Shown one piece after another: positions 43,511-54,287 of a DNA stretch of 55,489 nucleotides; within the stretch, counting starts at the first letter, position 1; every line of letters begins with the position of its first letter. The position numbers were made by a program, and so were the translations under genes. The stretch covers positions 1 through 55,489 of the forward strand of contig JAGGYH010000112.1 in NCBI GenBank assembly GCA_021162615.1, read 5' to 3'. This stretch comes from Candidatus Aminicenantota bacterium (GTDB taxonomy: Bacteria; Acidobacteriota; Aminicenantia; Aminicenantales; Aminicenantaceae). The notes beneath the pieces are model-generated. The model was given only the letters and a program-made list of their open reading frames with translations. It was not told where the DNA came from and made no database searches.

Positions 43511-43539
43511 GTTATATCTAAAAATCTAAAAAGGGTCAA
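43511..43539 (-). promoter_or_regulatory. Promoter of tRNA-Arg, overlapping the recD2 stop codon
   Basis: On the minus strand TTGACC (43539-43534), a 17-base spacer and TATAAC (43516-43511) lie about 27 bases upstream of the tRNA. The -35 box includes the recD2 stop codon (43538-43536). Confidence 0.6.
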
Positions 43540-45731
43540 GACGGCTCTTCCGCTTCTCTATTCCATCGCTCCTGATTCCTCAGGTTAATCAATTTTTTCT
43601 TCAACAGGCAGTTCCTCTGTATGGGTTTATTGTTCTTTATCGCAATATACATGGCTTTGTATGACCCGATGACGCAGCTCAACCTCTTGGCACGGGTCAG
43701 TGCGGTGTAAAACAGGTTTCTCTGAAGCATGATGTAGTGCTGTGTCAGGAGAGGCATGACCACTGCCTGATACTCACTCCCCTGTGATTTATGAACGGAT
43801 ATCGCATATGCATTCACGATCTCATTTACCTCTTCTCTGGAATAAAGCACTTCCTTTCCGTCAAAATCAACCAGTACGCTGTATCTTTTTTTGTCAATAT
43901 CCCTAACCCTGCCAATATCCCCGTTAAAGACCTCTTTCTCATAGTTATTGCGGATCTGCATCACCTTATCACGGATCCTTATCTCCTTTTTTCCAAATTT
44001 GAGACCTTCACTTCCCGGATTCAGCCGTTTCTGCAGCTCTTTATTCAGGTTGTCCACCCCGACCAATCCCCTGTACATAGGGCTTATGACCTGGATCTGG
44101 GTAGAGAGAGGGGGAAGACCGAGTTTTTTTGGAATGCGGTGCGCACACATATCCATGATCCATTTGAAAACCTTTTGTTCATCTTCACTGTAAATGAAAT
44201 AAAAATCCGAATCCTCATCCCCTTTTTTAGGCCTTATTATGGGCTTGCCCTGGTTTATTCTATGGGCATTGCGCACAATAAGGCTGTGCCTTTCCTGCCT
44301 GAAGATCTTAGTCAAAACAAGAACATCAAAGACCCCGGAATCTATGATGTCCTTGAGTAAAGCACCGGGACCCACTGAGGGAAGCTGATCCTTATCCCCC
44401 ACTAAAATAAGCCGCATATACCTTGGAACGGCTTTCAAAAGATGGAACATCAGAGGCAGATCGACCATGGAAAATTCGTCTATGAGCAACACATCTCCTT
44501 CAAGAGGATGGGCTTCATTCCTTCTGAATTTTCCGGTCTTGGAAAGATATTCCAGAGTTCTGTGGATGGTCTTAGCTTCCCTTCCTGTGGATTCTGAAAG
44601 CCTCTTGGCTGCTCTCCCTGTCGGGGCTGCAAGAATGATCTTCTTATCCCACATCTTAAAGATGCTGACGATGGCCCTGACTATGGTGGTCTTGCCCGTT
44701 CCAGGGCCTCCTGTGATCACCAGAATCTTTTTGAAAAGGCTGTCCTTTATCGCGCGTTTTTGTTCATAAGTAAAATCGATATGAGATTTTGTTTCTACCT
44801 GCCTGACTGCTTTTTCAACATCAAACAAAGGCCTTTTAGAAGGAAAAGACACAAGGTCATAAAGAGAAGAGGCCACTTCTTCTTCTGCTTCATGGAAAAA
44901 AGGCAGATAAACAGCACTATCCTGGTCAAGTTTCTCAGTAATCACTAATTTCTTCATCTTAAGAGAGGCCATGGCTGTAAGGAAACCCTGCTCTCCAATT
45001 CCCAGGTCTTTACAGCAAGTTTTTAAAAGTTCTGACTTTTTTGCAAAAACATGACCGTTTTCACTGCACTTCTCCAAAAGATAATGGATATAAGCTTTGA
45101 TCCTTTCCGATGAACCGGGATCCATGCCCAGTTTCAAAGCCATGCTGTCCGCTGTTTTAAATCCAATCCCCCAAATATCATGGCATGCCTGGTACGGATT
45201 GGTCTTTATGATATGAAAAGCTCTTTTTCCATACTGTTTGTACAGCTTAGCGGCAAGAGCGCTCGAGACATTGTGTTCCTGTAAAAATATAATCAATTCT
45301 CTTATATCCTCATGCTCCACCCATGACCTTTTGACCTCTCTGAGTTTTTTCTCCGCAATTCCTTCTACTTCACAAAGCCTTTCCGGCTCATTAGAGAGAA
45401 CATCCATGGTTCTCTCTCCAAAACGCTGGATAATCCTTTTTGCGAGCACAGGACCTATTCCGGAAATCATCCCTGAGGAAAGAAATTTCTCAACTCCCTT
45501 AACTGAGGAGGGAAGCACAGGAATGTAGTTATCCACATGAAACTGCTTACCGAAACGGGGATTGATCTCCCATTTTCCGCTGATTTTCAGCATTTCTCCG
45601 GGAGAAAGAGGAGGGAAATTTCCGACAACTGTTATAGCTTCTCCCCCTTCAAGAGAAAACCGGCAGACTGTATATCCATTATCAGGACTGTAATACACTA
45701 TAGAATCGATCGATCCCGCTAAATAGTCCAT
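43536..45731 (-). CDS. recD2: ATP-dependent DNA helicase RecD2
   Basis: The 731-residue protein has the RecD2 layout: an N-terminal OB-like and helix-hairpin-helix region (GIGPVLAKRIIQRFG, GIGFKTADSMALKLG) that RecBCD-type RecD lacks, then a superfamily 1B helicase core. Walker A is GGPGTGKTT, Walker B LLIDEFSMVD, and later motifs are VGDKDQLPSVG and AYAISVHKSQGSEY. RecD2 unwinds DNA 5' to 3' and acts in repair. It begins 20 bp after the DUF62 gene, so both are probably one transcript. Confidence 0.93.
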   Translation of the reverse strand: MDYLAGSIDSIVYYSPDNGYTVCRFSLEGGEAITVVGNFPPLSPGEMLKISGKWEINPRFGKQFHVDNYIPVLPSSVKGVEKFLSSGMISGIGPVLAKRIIQRFGERTMDVLSNEPERLCEVEGIAEKKLREVKRSWVEHEDIRELIIFLQEHNVSSALAAKLYKQYGKRAFHIIKTNPYQACHDIWGIGFKTADSMALKLGMDPGSSERIKAYIHYLLEKCSENGHVFAKKSELLKTCCKDLGIGEQGFLTAMASLKMKKLVITEKLDQDSAVYLPFFHEAEEEVASSLYDLVSFPSKRPLFDVEKAVRQVETKSHIDFTYEQKRAIKDSLFKKILVITGGPGTGKTTIVRAIVSIFKMWDKKIILAAPTGRAAKRLSESTGREAKTIHRTLEYLSKTGKFRRNEAHPLEGDVLLIDEFSMVDLPLMFHLLKAVPRYMRLILVGDKDQLPSVGPGALLKDIIDSGVFDVLVLTKIFRQERHSLIVRNAHRINQGKPIIRPKKGDEDSDFYFIYSEDEQKVFKWIMDMCAHRIPKKLGLPPLSTQIQVISPMYRGLVGVDNLNKELQKRLNPGSEGLKFGKKEIRIRDKVMQIRNNYEKEVFNGDIGRVRDIDKKRYSVLVDFDGKEVLYSREEVNEIVNAYAISVHKSQGSEYQAVVMPLLTQHYIMLQRNLFYTALTRAKRLSCVIGSYKAMYIAIKNNKPIQRNCLLKKKLINLRNQERWNREAEEPS

Positions 45732-45751
45732 GTTGATGTCAAATCCAGTAC

Positions 45752-46555
45752 CTATTCTCTTTTGACCGTAAGCAGCACCGGATCACCAGGCTTTGATTTT
45801 GTGTCATCCGCTGCAGAGCCCTGCCGTTTGGCGATCTCAATATATCCCTGCCCGTTTACAAGGGACAACAGCTGCCCTTTTTCAACTGACTCATAGCTTT
45901 CCCTGACAGGGATTTCCTTTTCCTGCAGGGAAATGGCAAAGGAGCCTTCGCCAACTTCCCTGGTCAGCTCAAGGTATTCCTTTTCAGATATATTCGTGAT
46001 GAGGTTTCCGAACCCGTCTTGATATATGATCCTTCCCCAAATCTTATTTCCTTCTCTTTCAGGCCTGGCGGCCTCCATTGTATGATAATCATCAATGACA
46101 GGGCCGAAATTCTCCACTTGGATCCCCTTTGACAGCCATGCGGCCACCGGAGCCATCTTATCCCTTCCTTCAAAAGTCCGGCTGATTTCTTGAAGAAAAT
46201 AGTGCTCAGAGGCAGCTTCCCTTACAACGATTTCTTCATCTTCTTCCATGACCCAGCTCAGGACACCGTTATCGGGAGCAATGAAAGTATATCCCTGGGA
46301 TTGGGCTATAATGATTCTTCTGGATGTCCCCACTCCTGGGTCTACGACCACTAAAAAAATCGTCCCTGACGGAAAATACTTATAGCTGGCTTTAAGAATA
46401 AATGAAGCTGCGGCTATATCAAAAGGGGGGACCTTGTTTGTTATATCTATAGGCCTCGCATGAGGATTTATGCCGGCAATGACCCCTTTCATGGAAGCTG
46501 TGAAAAAATCCTGGTCTCCGAAATCAGTTAGAATGGCTATAATTGGCTGATCCAT
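45752..46555 (-). CDS. SAM hydroxide adenosyltransferase (DUF62 family)
   Basis: From the ATG at 46555 the protein has 267 residues. It shows the DUF62 signatures: AILTDFG at the N-terminus, VVVDPGVGTSRR, APDNGVLS, and FEGRDKMAPVAA. Members hydrolyse S-adenosylmethionine to adenosine and methionine; relatives are the fluorinase and chlorinase, but the plain hydrolase is far more common. Earlier in-frame starts (TTG at 46597, ATG at 46567) lie inside the probable promoter, so the ATG at 46555 is preferred. It heads an operon with recD2. Confidence 0.87.
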   Translation of the reverse strand: MDQPIIAILTDFGDQDFFTASMKGVIAGINPHARPIDITNKVPPFDIAAASFILKASYKYFPSGTIFLVVVDPGVGTSRRIIIAQSQGYTFIAPDNGVLSWVMEEDEEIVVREAASEHYFLQEISRTFEGRDKMAPVAAWLSKGIQVENFGPVIDDYHTMEAARPEREGNKIWGRIIYQDGFGNLITNISEKEYLELTREVGEGSFAISLQEKEIPVRESYESVEKGQLLSLVNGQGYIEIAKRQGSAADDTKSKPGDPVLLTVKRE

Positions 46556-46565
46556 TTTCCTTATC

Positions 46566-46597
46566 ATTATATTATGGCATTCAGCATTTTCGGTCAA
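46566..46597 (-). promoter_or_regulatory. Candidate promoter of the DUF62-recD2 operon
   Basis: On the minus strand TTGACC (46597-46592) is followed after 17 bases by TAATAT (46574-46569), or after 20 by TATAAT (46571-46566). The ATG at 46555 follows within 10-13 bases. Confidence 0.45.
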
Positions 46598-46670
46598 TAG
46601 GAAAGAAGAGTATCCATGTCACTGCAGCCATTATTGACGATTGGGATAAATCATGATAATTTGTAGCTAA

Positions 46671-46759
46671 CGTGGATGATGAACAAGTCGAGGTTGCTGC
46701 AGATGCGAGGCACAGGGTGCGAAGCTGTGGTCCTTGCCTTTTTTTACAAATAGGTCAGG
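46671..46759 (+). repeat. Family A repeat, 89-bp deletion derivative
   Basis: It begins CGTGGATGATGAACAAGTCG and ends ACAAATAGGTCAGG, with the left 65 bases and the right 20 bases of the family joined directly. Its right tip ends five bases before the ATG of the next gene, and CAGG then falls at ribosome-binding distance. Confidence 0.65.
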
Positions 46760-46763
46760 CTAA

Positions 46764-48416
46764 ATGAAATTCCTTAAAGTCTTTACCAATTCTCTTATCA
46801 GCGGTATCTTTTTTTCCGCTCTAATAGCCCTTCTTACCTATAATTTGAACACGGACATGCCTTTGAAGGCAGCTGCTTTTTTCCCCTTTTTGCTTTTTCT
46901 CTGCCTTGTATATGGAATAGCCTGTGCTTTCATTTGCGTCATCTTCTTTTTCATAATCCAGTTTTTCTCAGGGAAAAAAATAAATATCTCCCTTGTGTCC
47001 CCCTCCTTTCTTTTTGCCAGCTCCATAACCATTGTCTTTGTTTACCTTATTTTATTCAGAGCAAACCACAGGCTCTTCAGAAGTCTTCTCAGCCCTGAGA
47101 TATCAAAACTCACCCAAGACCAGTGCTTAATCCTGTTCTTTGCCGTAATCATAGGACTCGCTTCTTTCTTGTTCTTCGTCATCTATAAAAAAAAATATGT
47201 TTTCCTTGCCATCTATTTTTTCCTGCTCATGCTTATCACAGGATATTCTTTTTATTTAAGGGCTTCCTATCCCAAGCCCGAAAAAGTAAAAAAAATAGCT
47301 GAGCTGGATGCAAAACCCCTGGATATGAAAATCACTATCATAGGCATGGAAGGCCTTAGTTTTGATTTTATCATTCCTCTTATCAGCGAAGAAAAACTTC
47401 CTAATTTTTCTTGGCTTATGGAAGAAGGAAGCTGGGGGAAACTCGAAAATTTCACCCCAAACGAACTTGCTATTTTAAACAAATCGTTCAATACCGGAAA
47501 ACTTCCTTATAAACACGGACAGGTCTCCAGTGAGAAATGCCTTATCATGCCTTTGAATAGGGAAATATATGTCATTCCCAGGTTTATCTTATTCAAACAA
47601 TTGGAAAGGACAGGGCTGATGAAATGCCTCACTTATGAAGCACCGAAAAAGACAAAGGATATATGGGAGATCCTAAAAAACAACAACACAATTTACTTGA
47701 AAAGAGACACGAACTACTCTATCCAGGATACCGACCAATTATCCCCAAATGCCAAAAGCCTGTTGAACCGTTTTTTTGAAGATATGGATTTCGAGTCAGA
47801 TGAAATTCTCATGACCGCAAAAAGTGCGTTTATCTCTGATGTGCAATTTCTCGAATCCACAGAAAACGAAGCGAAAAAAACAAATCCTGACATTGTTTAC
47901 GTTTTACTCAGGGGAATCAATCTGGTTGAAAAATATTTTTATAAATACAGCTTTCCGGAACTGTTTGAAGAAGTCAATCAGGAAGAAATCAACAAGTATG
48001 GCTCCGTTATAGAAAGGTATTATCAATTCTATGATGAAGTCATTGGAAAATTTCTTGCATCCAAAAAGGATAATGAGCTGCTCGTGGTTTTCTCCCATCA
48101 CGGGATAGATTATCTTCCTCTCTGGAAAAGAATGGTGGAGCTGGCCCTGGGAAATCCAAGAATTTCAGCTTATCATGAGGATGCACCCAAGGGAGTTGTG
48201 TTTTTCTATGGTAAAAGCATATCACCGGGAAAGAATATCGAAGGCATGAAGATCATAGATATGGCTCCCACATTTCTCCATTATCTAGGGCTTCCCCTGG
48301 GCAAAGACATGGATGGTATTGTAAACAGTTCCATATTCAAATCCAGTTTTAACATAGAAAATCCGGTCCTCTATATATCTTCTTATGATGAGGTCGAGAT
48401 CAAAAAACGTCAATAA
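46764..48416 (+). CDS. Membrane protein with a degenerate phosphodiesterase-like domain
   Basis: The 550-residue protein has about five transmembrane segments in the first 165 residues and a soluble domain after that. The soluble part has the outline of type I phosphodiesterases of the alkaline phosphatase superfamily (IIGMEGLSFDFI, LPNFSWLMEEGSWGKL, VVFSHHGI, IIDMAPTFLHYLGLPLGKDMDG). The metal ligands look altered: E196 replaces the aspartate of the usual GxDG, SHHG replaces SDHG, and the usual DxxxHxxG appears as RGINLVEKY. It is probably a non-enzymatic relative. A family A element supplies the sequence before the ATG. Confidence 0.65.
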   Translation: MKFLKVFTNSLISGIFFSALIALLTYNLNTDMPLKAAAFFPFLLFLCLVYGIACAFICVIFFFIIQFFSGKKINISLVSPSFLFASSITIVFVYLILFRANHRLFRSLLSPEISKLTQDQCLILFFAVIIGLASFLFFVIYKKKYVFLAIYFFLLMLITGYSFYLRASYPKPEKVKKIAELDAKPLDMKITIIGMEGLSFDFIIPLISEEKLPNFSWLMEEGSWGKLENFTPNELAILNKSFNTGKLPYKHGQVSSEKCLIMPLNREIYVIPRFILFKQLERTGLMKCLTYEAPKKTKDIWEILKNNNTIYLKRDTNYSIQDTDQLSPNAKSLLNRFFEDMDFESDEILMTAKSAFISDVQFLESTENEAKKTNPDIVYVLLRGINLVEKYFYKYSFPELFEEVNQEEINKYGSVIERYYQFYDEVIGKFLASKKDNELLVVFSHHGIDYLPLWKRMVELALGNPRISAYHEDAPKGVVFFYGKSISPGKNIEGMKIIDMAPTFLHYLGLPLGKDMDGIVNSSIFKSSFNIENPVLYISSYDEVEIKKRQ

Positions 48417-48452
48417 CCTGGAATTCAATTTCGAATTTTTCTCTGAGCGGGA

Positions 48453-49169
48453 TTAGTGTATGATTTTGAACATGCGGCGCCATCTTGCCAGCATGATAAA
48501 CTTGGTCAGCCTTTTAAGTCTGTCTTTAAGGCTTGTTTTCAGATAGGCATCCCTTTCAGCTTTATAGGAAAAATAAATGATCCATGGTTTTCCTTTTAAA
48601 TATTTGAGAGGAAGTGTGCCCCAATAACGGCTGTCCAGGCTGTTATCCCTGTTATCGCCAAGAACAAAACACTGGCCAGGGGGCACTGTGAAGGGACCAA
48701 AATTGTCTCTTATGGAATCATCATAATTATAGGAGTTGTCCTTTGTAAATACATGAATATCATTATGTACTTTATAATCCTCACTGATCGGTTCCCCATT
48801 TATGTAAACCTGTTTATCCACGATCTTTACTTCATCGCCTTGCAGCCCAATCAATCTCTTAACAAAATCTTTTGAGAGATCTTGGGGGTACTTGAATACA
48901 ACGATGTCCCCTCTTTCCAATTTTTTATTGGGTAAAAGCAAATCTTCAAAAGAAAACAGGGGTTCTGTGTATGCAAATTTGTTGACCAGAAGAAAATCAC
49001 CCACCAATAATGTATCTTCCATTGAGCCCGTGGGTATCTGAAAAGCCTGGACTATAAAGGTCATAACAAAAAACACGAACAGAGCTGTCTCCACGATCAA
49101 TTCAAAATATTCTCTGAATGTGCCTGTCTTCCTTTCCTTCTTCTTTTTTTTCATTTGTTCTTTTTTCAT
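48453..49169 (-). CDS. lepB: Signal peptidase I
   Basis: From the ATG at 49169 the protein has 238 residues. It has a Lys-rich cytoplasmic start, one transmembrane segment (LFVFFVMTFIVQAF), the catalytic serine in QIPTGSMEDTL, the general-base lysine in FVKRLIGLQGDEV, and the box E motif GDNRDNSLDSRYWG. It removes signal peptides from exported proteins. A start six codons upstream (MNRSGK) lies in the right tip of a family A element, which also supplies CAGG before the chosen ATG. Confidence 0.93.
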   Translation of the reverse strand: MKKEQMKKKKKERKTGTFREYFELIVETALFVFFVMTFIVQAFQIPTGSMEDTLLVGDFLLVNKFAYTEPLFSFEDLLLPNKKLERGDIVVFKYPQDLSKDFVKRLIGLQGDEVKIVDKQVYINGEPISEDYKVHNDIHVFTKDNSYNYDDSIRDNFGPFTVPPGQCFVLGDNRDNSLDSRYWGTLPLKYLKGKPWIIYFSYKAERDAYLKTSLKDRLKRLTKFIMLARWRRMFKIIH

Positions 49170-49173
49170 TTTA

Positions 49174-49274
49174 CCTGACCTATTCATAAAAAAATGGCGA
49201 CATTTTTATTATCAATTCATTTTCATGCCCTGTGACTGGCATCTGCAGCAGCCTCGGCTCGTGAATAATCCAGG
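49174..49274 (-). repeat. Family A repeat, reverse 101-bp copy
   Basis: CCTGACCTATTCATAAAAAA marks the right tip, and a left end reading (on minus) CCTGGATTATTCACGAGCCG lies at the other side. The middle is mostly lost. The right tip is adjacent to lepB. The gap 49275-49373 holds a further short CATTCACGAGCCG fragment and otherwise nothing I can name. Confidence 0.65.
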
Positions 49275-49373
49275 TTTATATAGAAGATATAATATAACTC
49301 AAAAATCACAATCCATCAAGTCTGTTTTATTGCATATCAATCTCAGTCATTCACGAGCCGAAATCCCTAAGAA

Positions 49374-50450
49374 TCAGCTCTGACTGTGGCGGAAGTAGAG
49401 CACATCCCCGTCCTGGACCAAATATTCTTTCCCTTCAAGCCTTATACTCCCTGTCTTCCTTGCTTCCTGAAAGGAGCCCTGCGCTAACAGAGCGTCCCAC
49501 TGGATGACTTCCGCGCGGATAAAACCTTTTTCTATATCCGTATGGATTTTTCCTGCAGCTTGAAGCGCCGTAGAATTCCTCTTAAGGGCCCATGATTTGA
49601 CCTCTTCTTTCCCTACCGTAAAAAAAGTGATCACATCCATCAGCTTATAAGAAGATTTCAAAAATCTTGAGATACTGAATTCCTCAAGCCCGTATTCCTT
49701 CATAAAAGTATTCCTGTCTTCTCCCTCAAGCTCAAGGATTTCAGATTCAATTTTCCCGCAGAAAGCAAGAACGCATGTGCCCTTCTCCTCCGAAGAATAT
49801 ATTTTTTCCGGCTCTTTTATAAGCATAATATCCTGCTCATCAACATTGATCATATGGAGAAGAGGCTTTTGGCTCAAAAAAGCAAAATTTCTTATAATTT
49901 TCTCTTCAGCCGGCTTGAGGCTCAACTGTCTTACGGAAACTCCCTTCTCCAGAGTTTCCTTTATCCGTTCTAAAATTTCCTTTTCCTTTATTCCCTCGGG
50001 AGATTTTGTTTTCTCAAGTTCCTTTTCAAGCCTGCCCAATCTGTTTTCAACGGATAGAAGGTCAGCAAGTATGATTTCTTCCTCAATTGATTTTATATCG
50101 AAAGCTGCATCGATTTTCTCTCTATGATGAGGAACCTCGATGTTTTCAAAACCTCTCACCACATGAGTTAATCCATCGGCCTTCCTTAAATAATCCAGAT
50201 AAGATTCGTTCTTAATCCCTCCGTAAGATACTCCCGCAAGGTCAATATAATCCATTTGTGCGCTGATTTTTTCTTTTTCAGGAAAAAGCTGGCTCAACTT
50301 GTCCAATCTCTCATCCGGAACCGGACAGGTCCTGGCATTCGGTTCTTTTTTCCCCTGGTCATAACTCTTCACTTCGATCCTGGCTCCTGTTAAAAGGTTA
50401 AACAGAGTGGTTTTTCCAGTTTTGGGATAACCGAAGAGAGTAAAATTCAT
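49374..50450 (-). CDS. ychF: Ribosome-associated ATPase YchF (Obg-like, TGS domain)
   Basis: From the ATG at 50450 the protein has 358 residues, close to the usual 363. It has a Walker A loop at G7-T14 (GYPKTGKT), DYIDLAGVSYG as the switch region, a coiled-coil insertion (about 115-175), NVDE where the specificity motif lies, and a TGS domain at the C-terminus (IRLEGKEYLVQDGDVLYFR). YchF binds ATP and the ribosome and affects stress responses. The longer frame starting at 50531 is encoded by the mobile element. No ribosome-binding site is visible and a TATAAT lies seven bases upstream. Confidence 0.88.
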   Translation of the reverse strand: MNFTLFGYPKTGKTTLFNLLTGARIEVKSYDQGKKEPNARTCPVPDERLDKLSQLFPEKEKISAQMDYIDLAGVSYGGIKNESYLDYLRKADGLTHVVRGFENIEVPHHREKIDAAFDIKSIEEEIILADLLSVENRLGRLEKELEKTKSPEGIKEKEILERIKETLEKGVSVRQLSLKPAEEKIIRNFAFLSQKPLLHMINVDEQDIMLIKEPEKIYSSEEKGTCVLAFCGKIESEILELEGEDRNTFMKEYGLEEFSISRFLKSSYKLMDVITFFTVGKEEVKSWALKRNSTALQAAGKIHTDIEKGFIRAEVIQWDALLAQGSFQEARKTGSIRLEGKEYLVQDGDVLYFRHSQS

Positions 50451-50457
50451 AATTCTT

Positions 50458-50463
50458 ATTATA
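50458..50463 (-). promoter_or_regulatory. Outward -10 box for ychF at the left edge of the element
   Basis: The minus strand reads TGGTATAAT, a perfect extended -10 motif, ending seven bases before the ychF ATG. It is the mirror image of the box at 51203. Confidence 0.5.
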
Positions 50464-50467
50464 CCAT

Positions 50468-52342
<1,875 letters not shown>

Positions 52343-52681
52343 ATGATGATTTTAGGCAGTTTAATGACTTTAGTCGGTCAGGCTCAGCCTGCATCCCCAG
52401 GCGGAGGCAGTTTCATCACGGCCATTATCCCTTTTGTTCTTGTCTTTGTTATTTTTTACTTACTGATCATTCTCCCCTCAAGAAAAAAACAAAAAAAACA
52501 CCAGCAGATGGTCGATGAACTGAAGCCCGGAGACAAAATAATAACCACAGGCGGAATACACGGAACGGTTATGGGTGTTCAGCAGGATAAAATAGAAGTC
52601 AAGATTTCTGCTAATGTGAAAATTGACATATCAAAAAATGCCGTGGCTGTTATTCAAAATAAAAATCCGAATTCTAAATAG
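52343..52681 (+). CDS. yajC: Preprotein translocase subunit YajC
   Basis: The 112-residue protein has one transmembrane helix (ITAIIPFVLVFVIFYLLIIL) followed by the family hallmark LPSRKKQKKHQQMVDELKPGDKIITTGG. It associates with SecDF and YidC at the translocon. The ATG directly follows the tgt stop, and GAGGAAG serves as ribosome-binding site. Confidence 0.95.
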   Translation: MMILGSLMTLVGQAQPASPGGGSFITAIIPFVLVFVIFYLLIILPSRKKQKKHQQMVDELKPGDKIITTGGIHGTVMGVQQDKIEVKISANVKIDISKNAVAVIQNKNPNSK

Positions 52682-52731
52682 TTGCCTCCCCTGACATAAA
52701 AAATCATATGGAATTTTAAATAAGACGTAAG

Positions 52732-54285
52732 ATGAAAAAAAAATTACGCTGGAAGGTCATCCTGGTTCTCGCTGTGCTCGGCGTCTCTGTTTATTTAGCC
52801 ATTCCTCCTAAAGAAAAGATCCATCTCGGCCTTGATCTGCGGGGAGGGATGCACCTTGTTCTGCAAGTAATGACAGACGAATCAGTGAGAACTGAAACGG
52901 ATCAGCAAATATCCCGATTAAAACAATTACTTGAAGAAGAAGACGTCACTTACGGCTCCATTGTTAAAGCAGAAAACATGGTCGGAGAGTTCACCGTTCA
53001 AGAAATCGCCCCTGAAAAACAAGGGAAGGTCAGAGAAATACTGGATGATGAATTCAAAGAGTGGAGCTACAGGATCATTGGCAACAACATCAACGTAACT
53101 ATGAATCCCAATACGGCGGCCTACCTTAGAGACCAGGCGGTCCGGCAGTCTTTAGATACCATCGGAAACAGAGTTGACGAGCTCGGACTCACTGAACCCA
53201 CTATCCAGCGTCAGGGCCTTTCCGGAGACAGGATCATCGTTGAACTTCCCGGCGTGGAAGATCCGGAAAGAGTCAAAGAGATATTAAAAACCACAGCCCG
53301 GCTGGAATTCAGGCTGGTCAAGGGAGGGCCTGCCCCCGACAGGGAAACTCTTTTACAGGAATACGGCGGAGAAGTTCCTGCGGGCATGGAGGTGCTGAGA
53401 GGAGATCCCAAAAGAACCGAAGGAGATTATTACCTTGTTAGCGATATAGCGGAGATTGTTGGAAAAGACCTCAGAAACGCATACCCTTCCACCGATGAAT
53501 GGAATAATCCTGCCGTGTCCTTCACGCTGAATACGGAAGCTTCTAAAAGATTCGCCAAATTAACCGAAGAAAATATCGGTAAACCTCTGAGCATTGTTCT
53601 GGATAATAAAATACAGCAAGTGGCGACCATTGAAACACGGATCGCCGGCTCCGGAATCATCCACGGAAGATACACCCGTGAAGAAGCAGAGGATATCGCC
53701 CTGGTGTTAAAAGCCGGCGCTCTTCCTGCCAGTATCAAATTCCTTGAAGACAGGACCATAGGCCCTTCACTGGGAGCGGACTCGATCAGAAAAGGACTTC
53801 GATCCTTTGTCCTGGCTCTTATCCTGATCATGATTTTTATGCTTTTATATTACAGGATGTCCGGATTAAACGCGGTTATTGCTCTTGCTTTTAATATCAT
53901 TATCATTGGAGGAGTGTTGGCCTACCTTAAAGCCAATCTGACCCTCCCTGGGATGGCCGGTATCATACTTACAGTGGGTATGGCGGTTGACGCGAATGTT
54001 CTGGTCTTTGAAAGAATAAGAGAAGAACTTTCTCAAGGGAAAAGTGTTATAAGCTCCATTGCTTCTGGCTTTTCCAGAGCGTTTCGAACCATCTTGGATG
54101 CCAATATCACAACGATCATTGCGGCCATCTTCCTTTTTCAATTCGGAACAGGCCCTATTAAAGGATTTGCTGTCACTCTTATTATCGGAATAACAGCAAG
54201 TATGTTCACGGCCGTATTTGTATCCCGGCTTATATTTGATCTGACCACTACCAGAAAGAAAAATAAGAAGGACTTAAGCATATAA
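52732..54285 (+). CDS. secD: Protein translocase subunit SecD
   Basis: The 517-residue protein starts with one transmembrane helix and LGLDLRGGMHLVLQV, the SecD D1 motif. A large periplasmic P1 domain follows. Five more transmembrane segments at the C-terminus include GMAVDANVLVFERIREE. SecDF uses the proton or sodium gradient to pull proteins through the translocon. It is followed by secF after 2 bp. Confidence 0.95.
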   Translation: MKKKLRWKVILVLAVLGVSVYLAIPPKEKIHLGLDLRGGMHLVLQVMTDESVRTETDQQISRLKQLLEEEDVTYGSIVKAENMVGEFTVQEIAPEKQGKVREILDDEFKEWSYRIIGNNINVTMNPNTAAYLRDQAVRQSLDTIGNRVDELGLTEPTIQRQGLSGDRIIVELPGVEDPERVKEILKTTARLEFRLVKGGPAPDRETLLQEYGGEVPAGMEVLRGDPKRTEGDYYLVSDIAEIVGKDLRNAYPSTDEWNNPAVSFTLNTEASKRFAKLTEENIGKPLSIVLDNKIQQVATIETRIAGSGIIHGRYTREEAEDIALVLKAGALPASIKFLEDRTIGPSLGADSIRKGLRSFVLALILIMIFMLLYYRMSGLNAVIALAFNIIIIGGVLAYLKANLTLPGMAGIILTVGMAVDANVLVFERIREELSQGKSVISSIASGFSRAFRTILDANITTIIAAIFLFQFGTGPIKGFAVTLIIGITASMFTAVFVSRLIFDLTTTRKKNKKDLSI

Positions 54286-54287
54286 AG

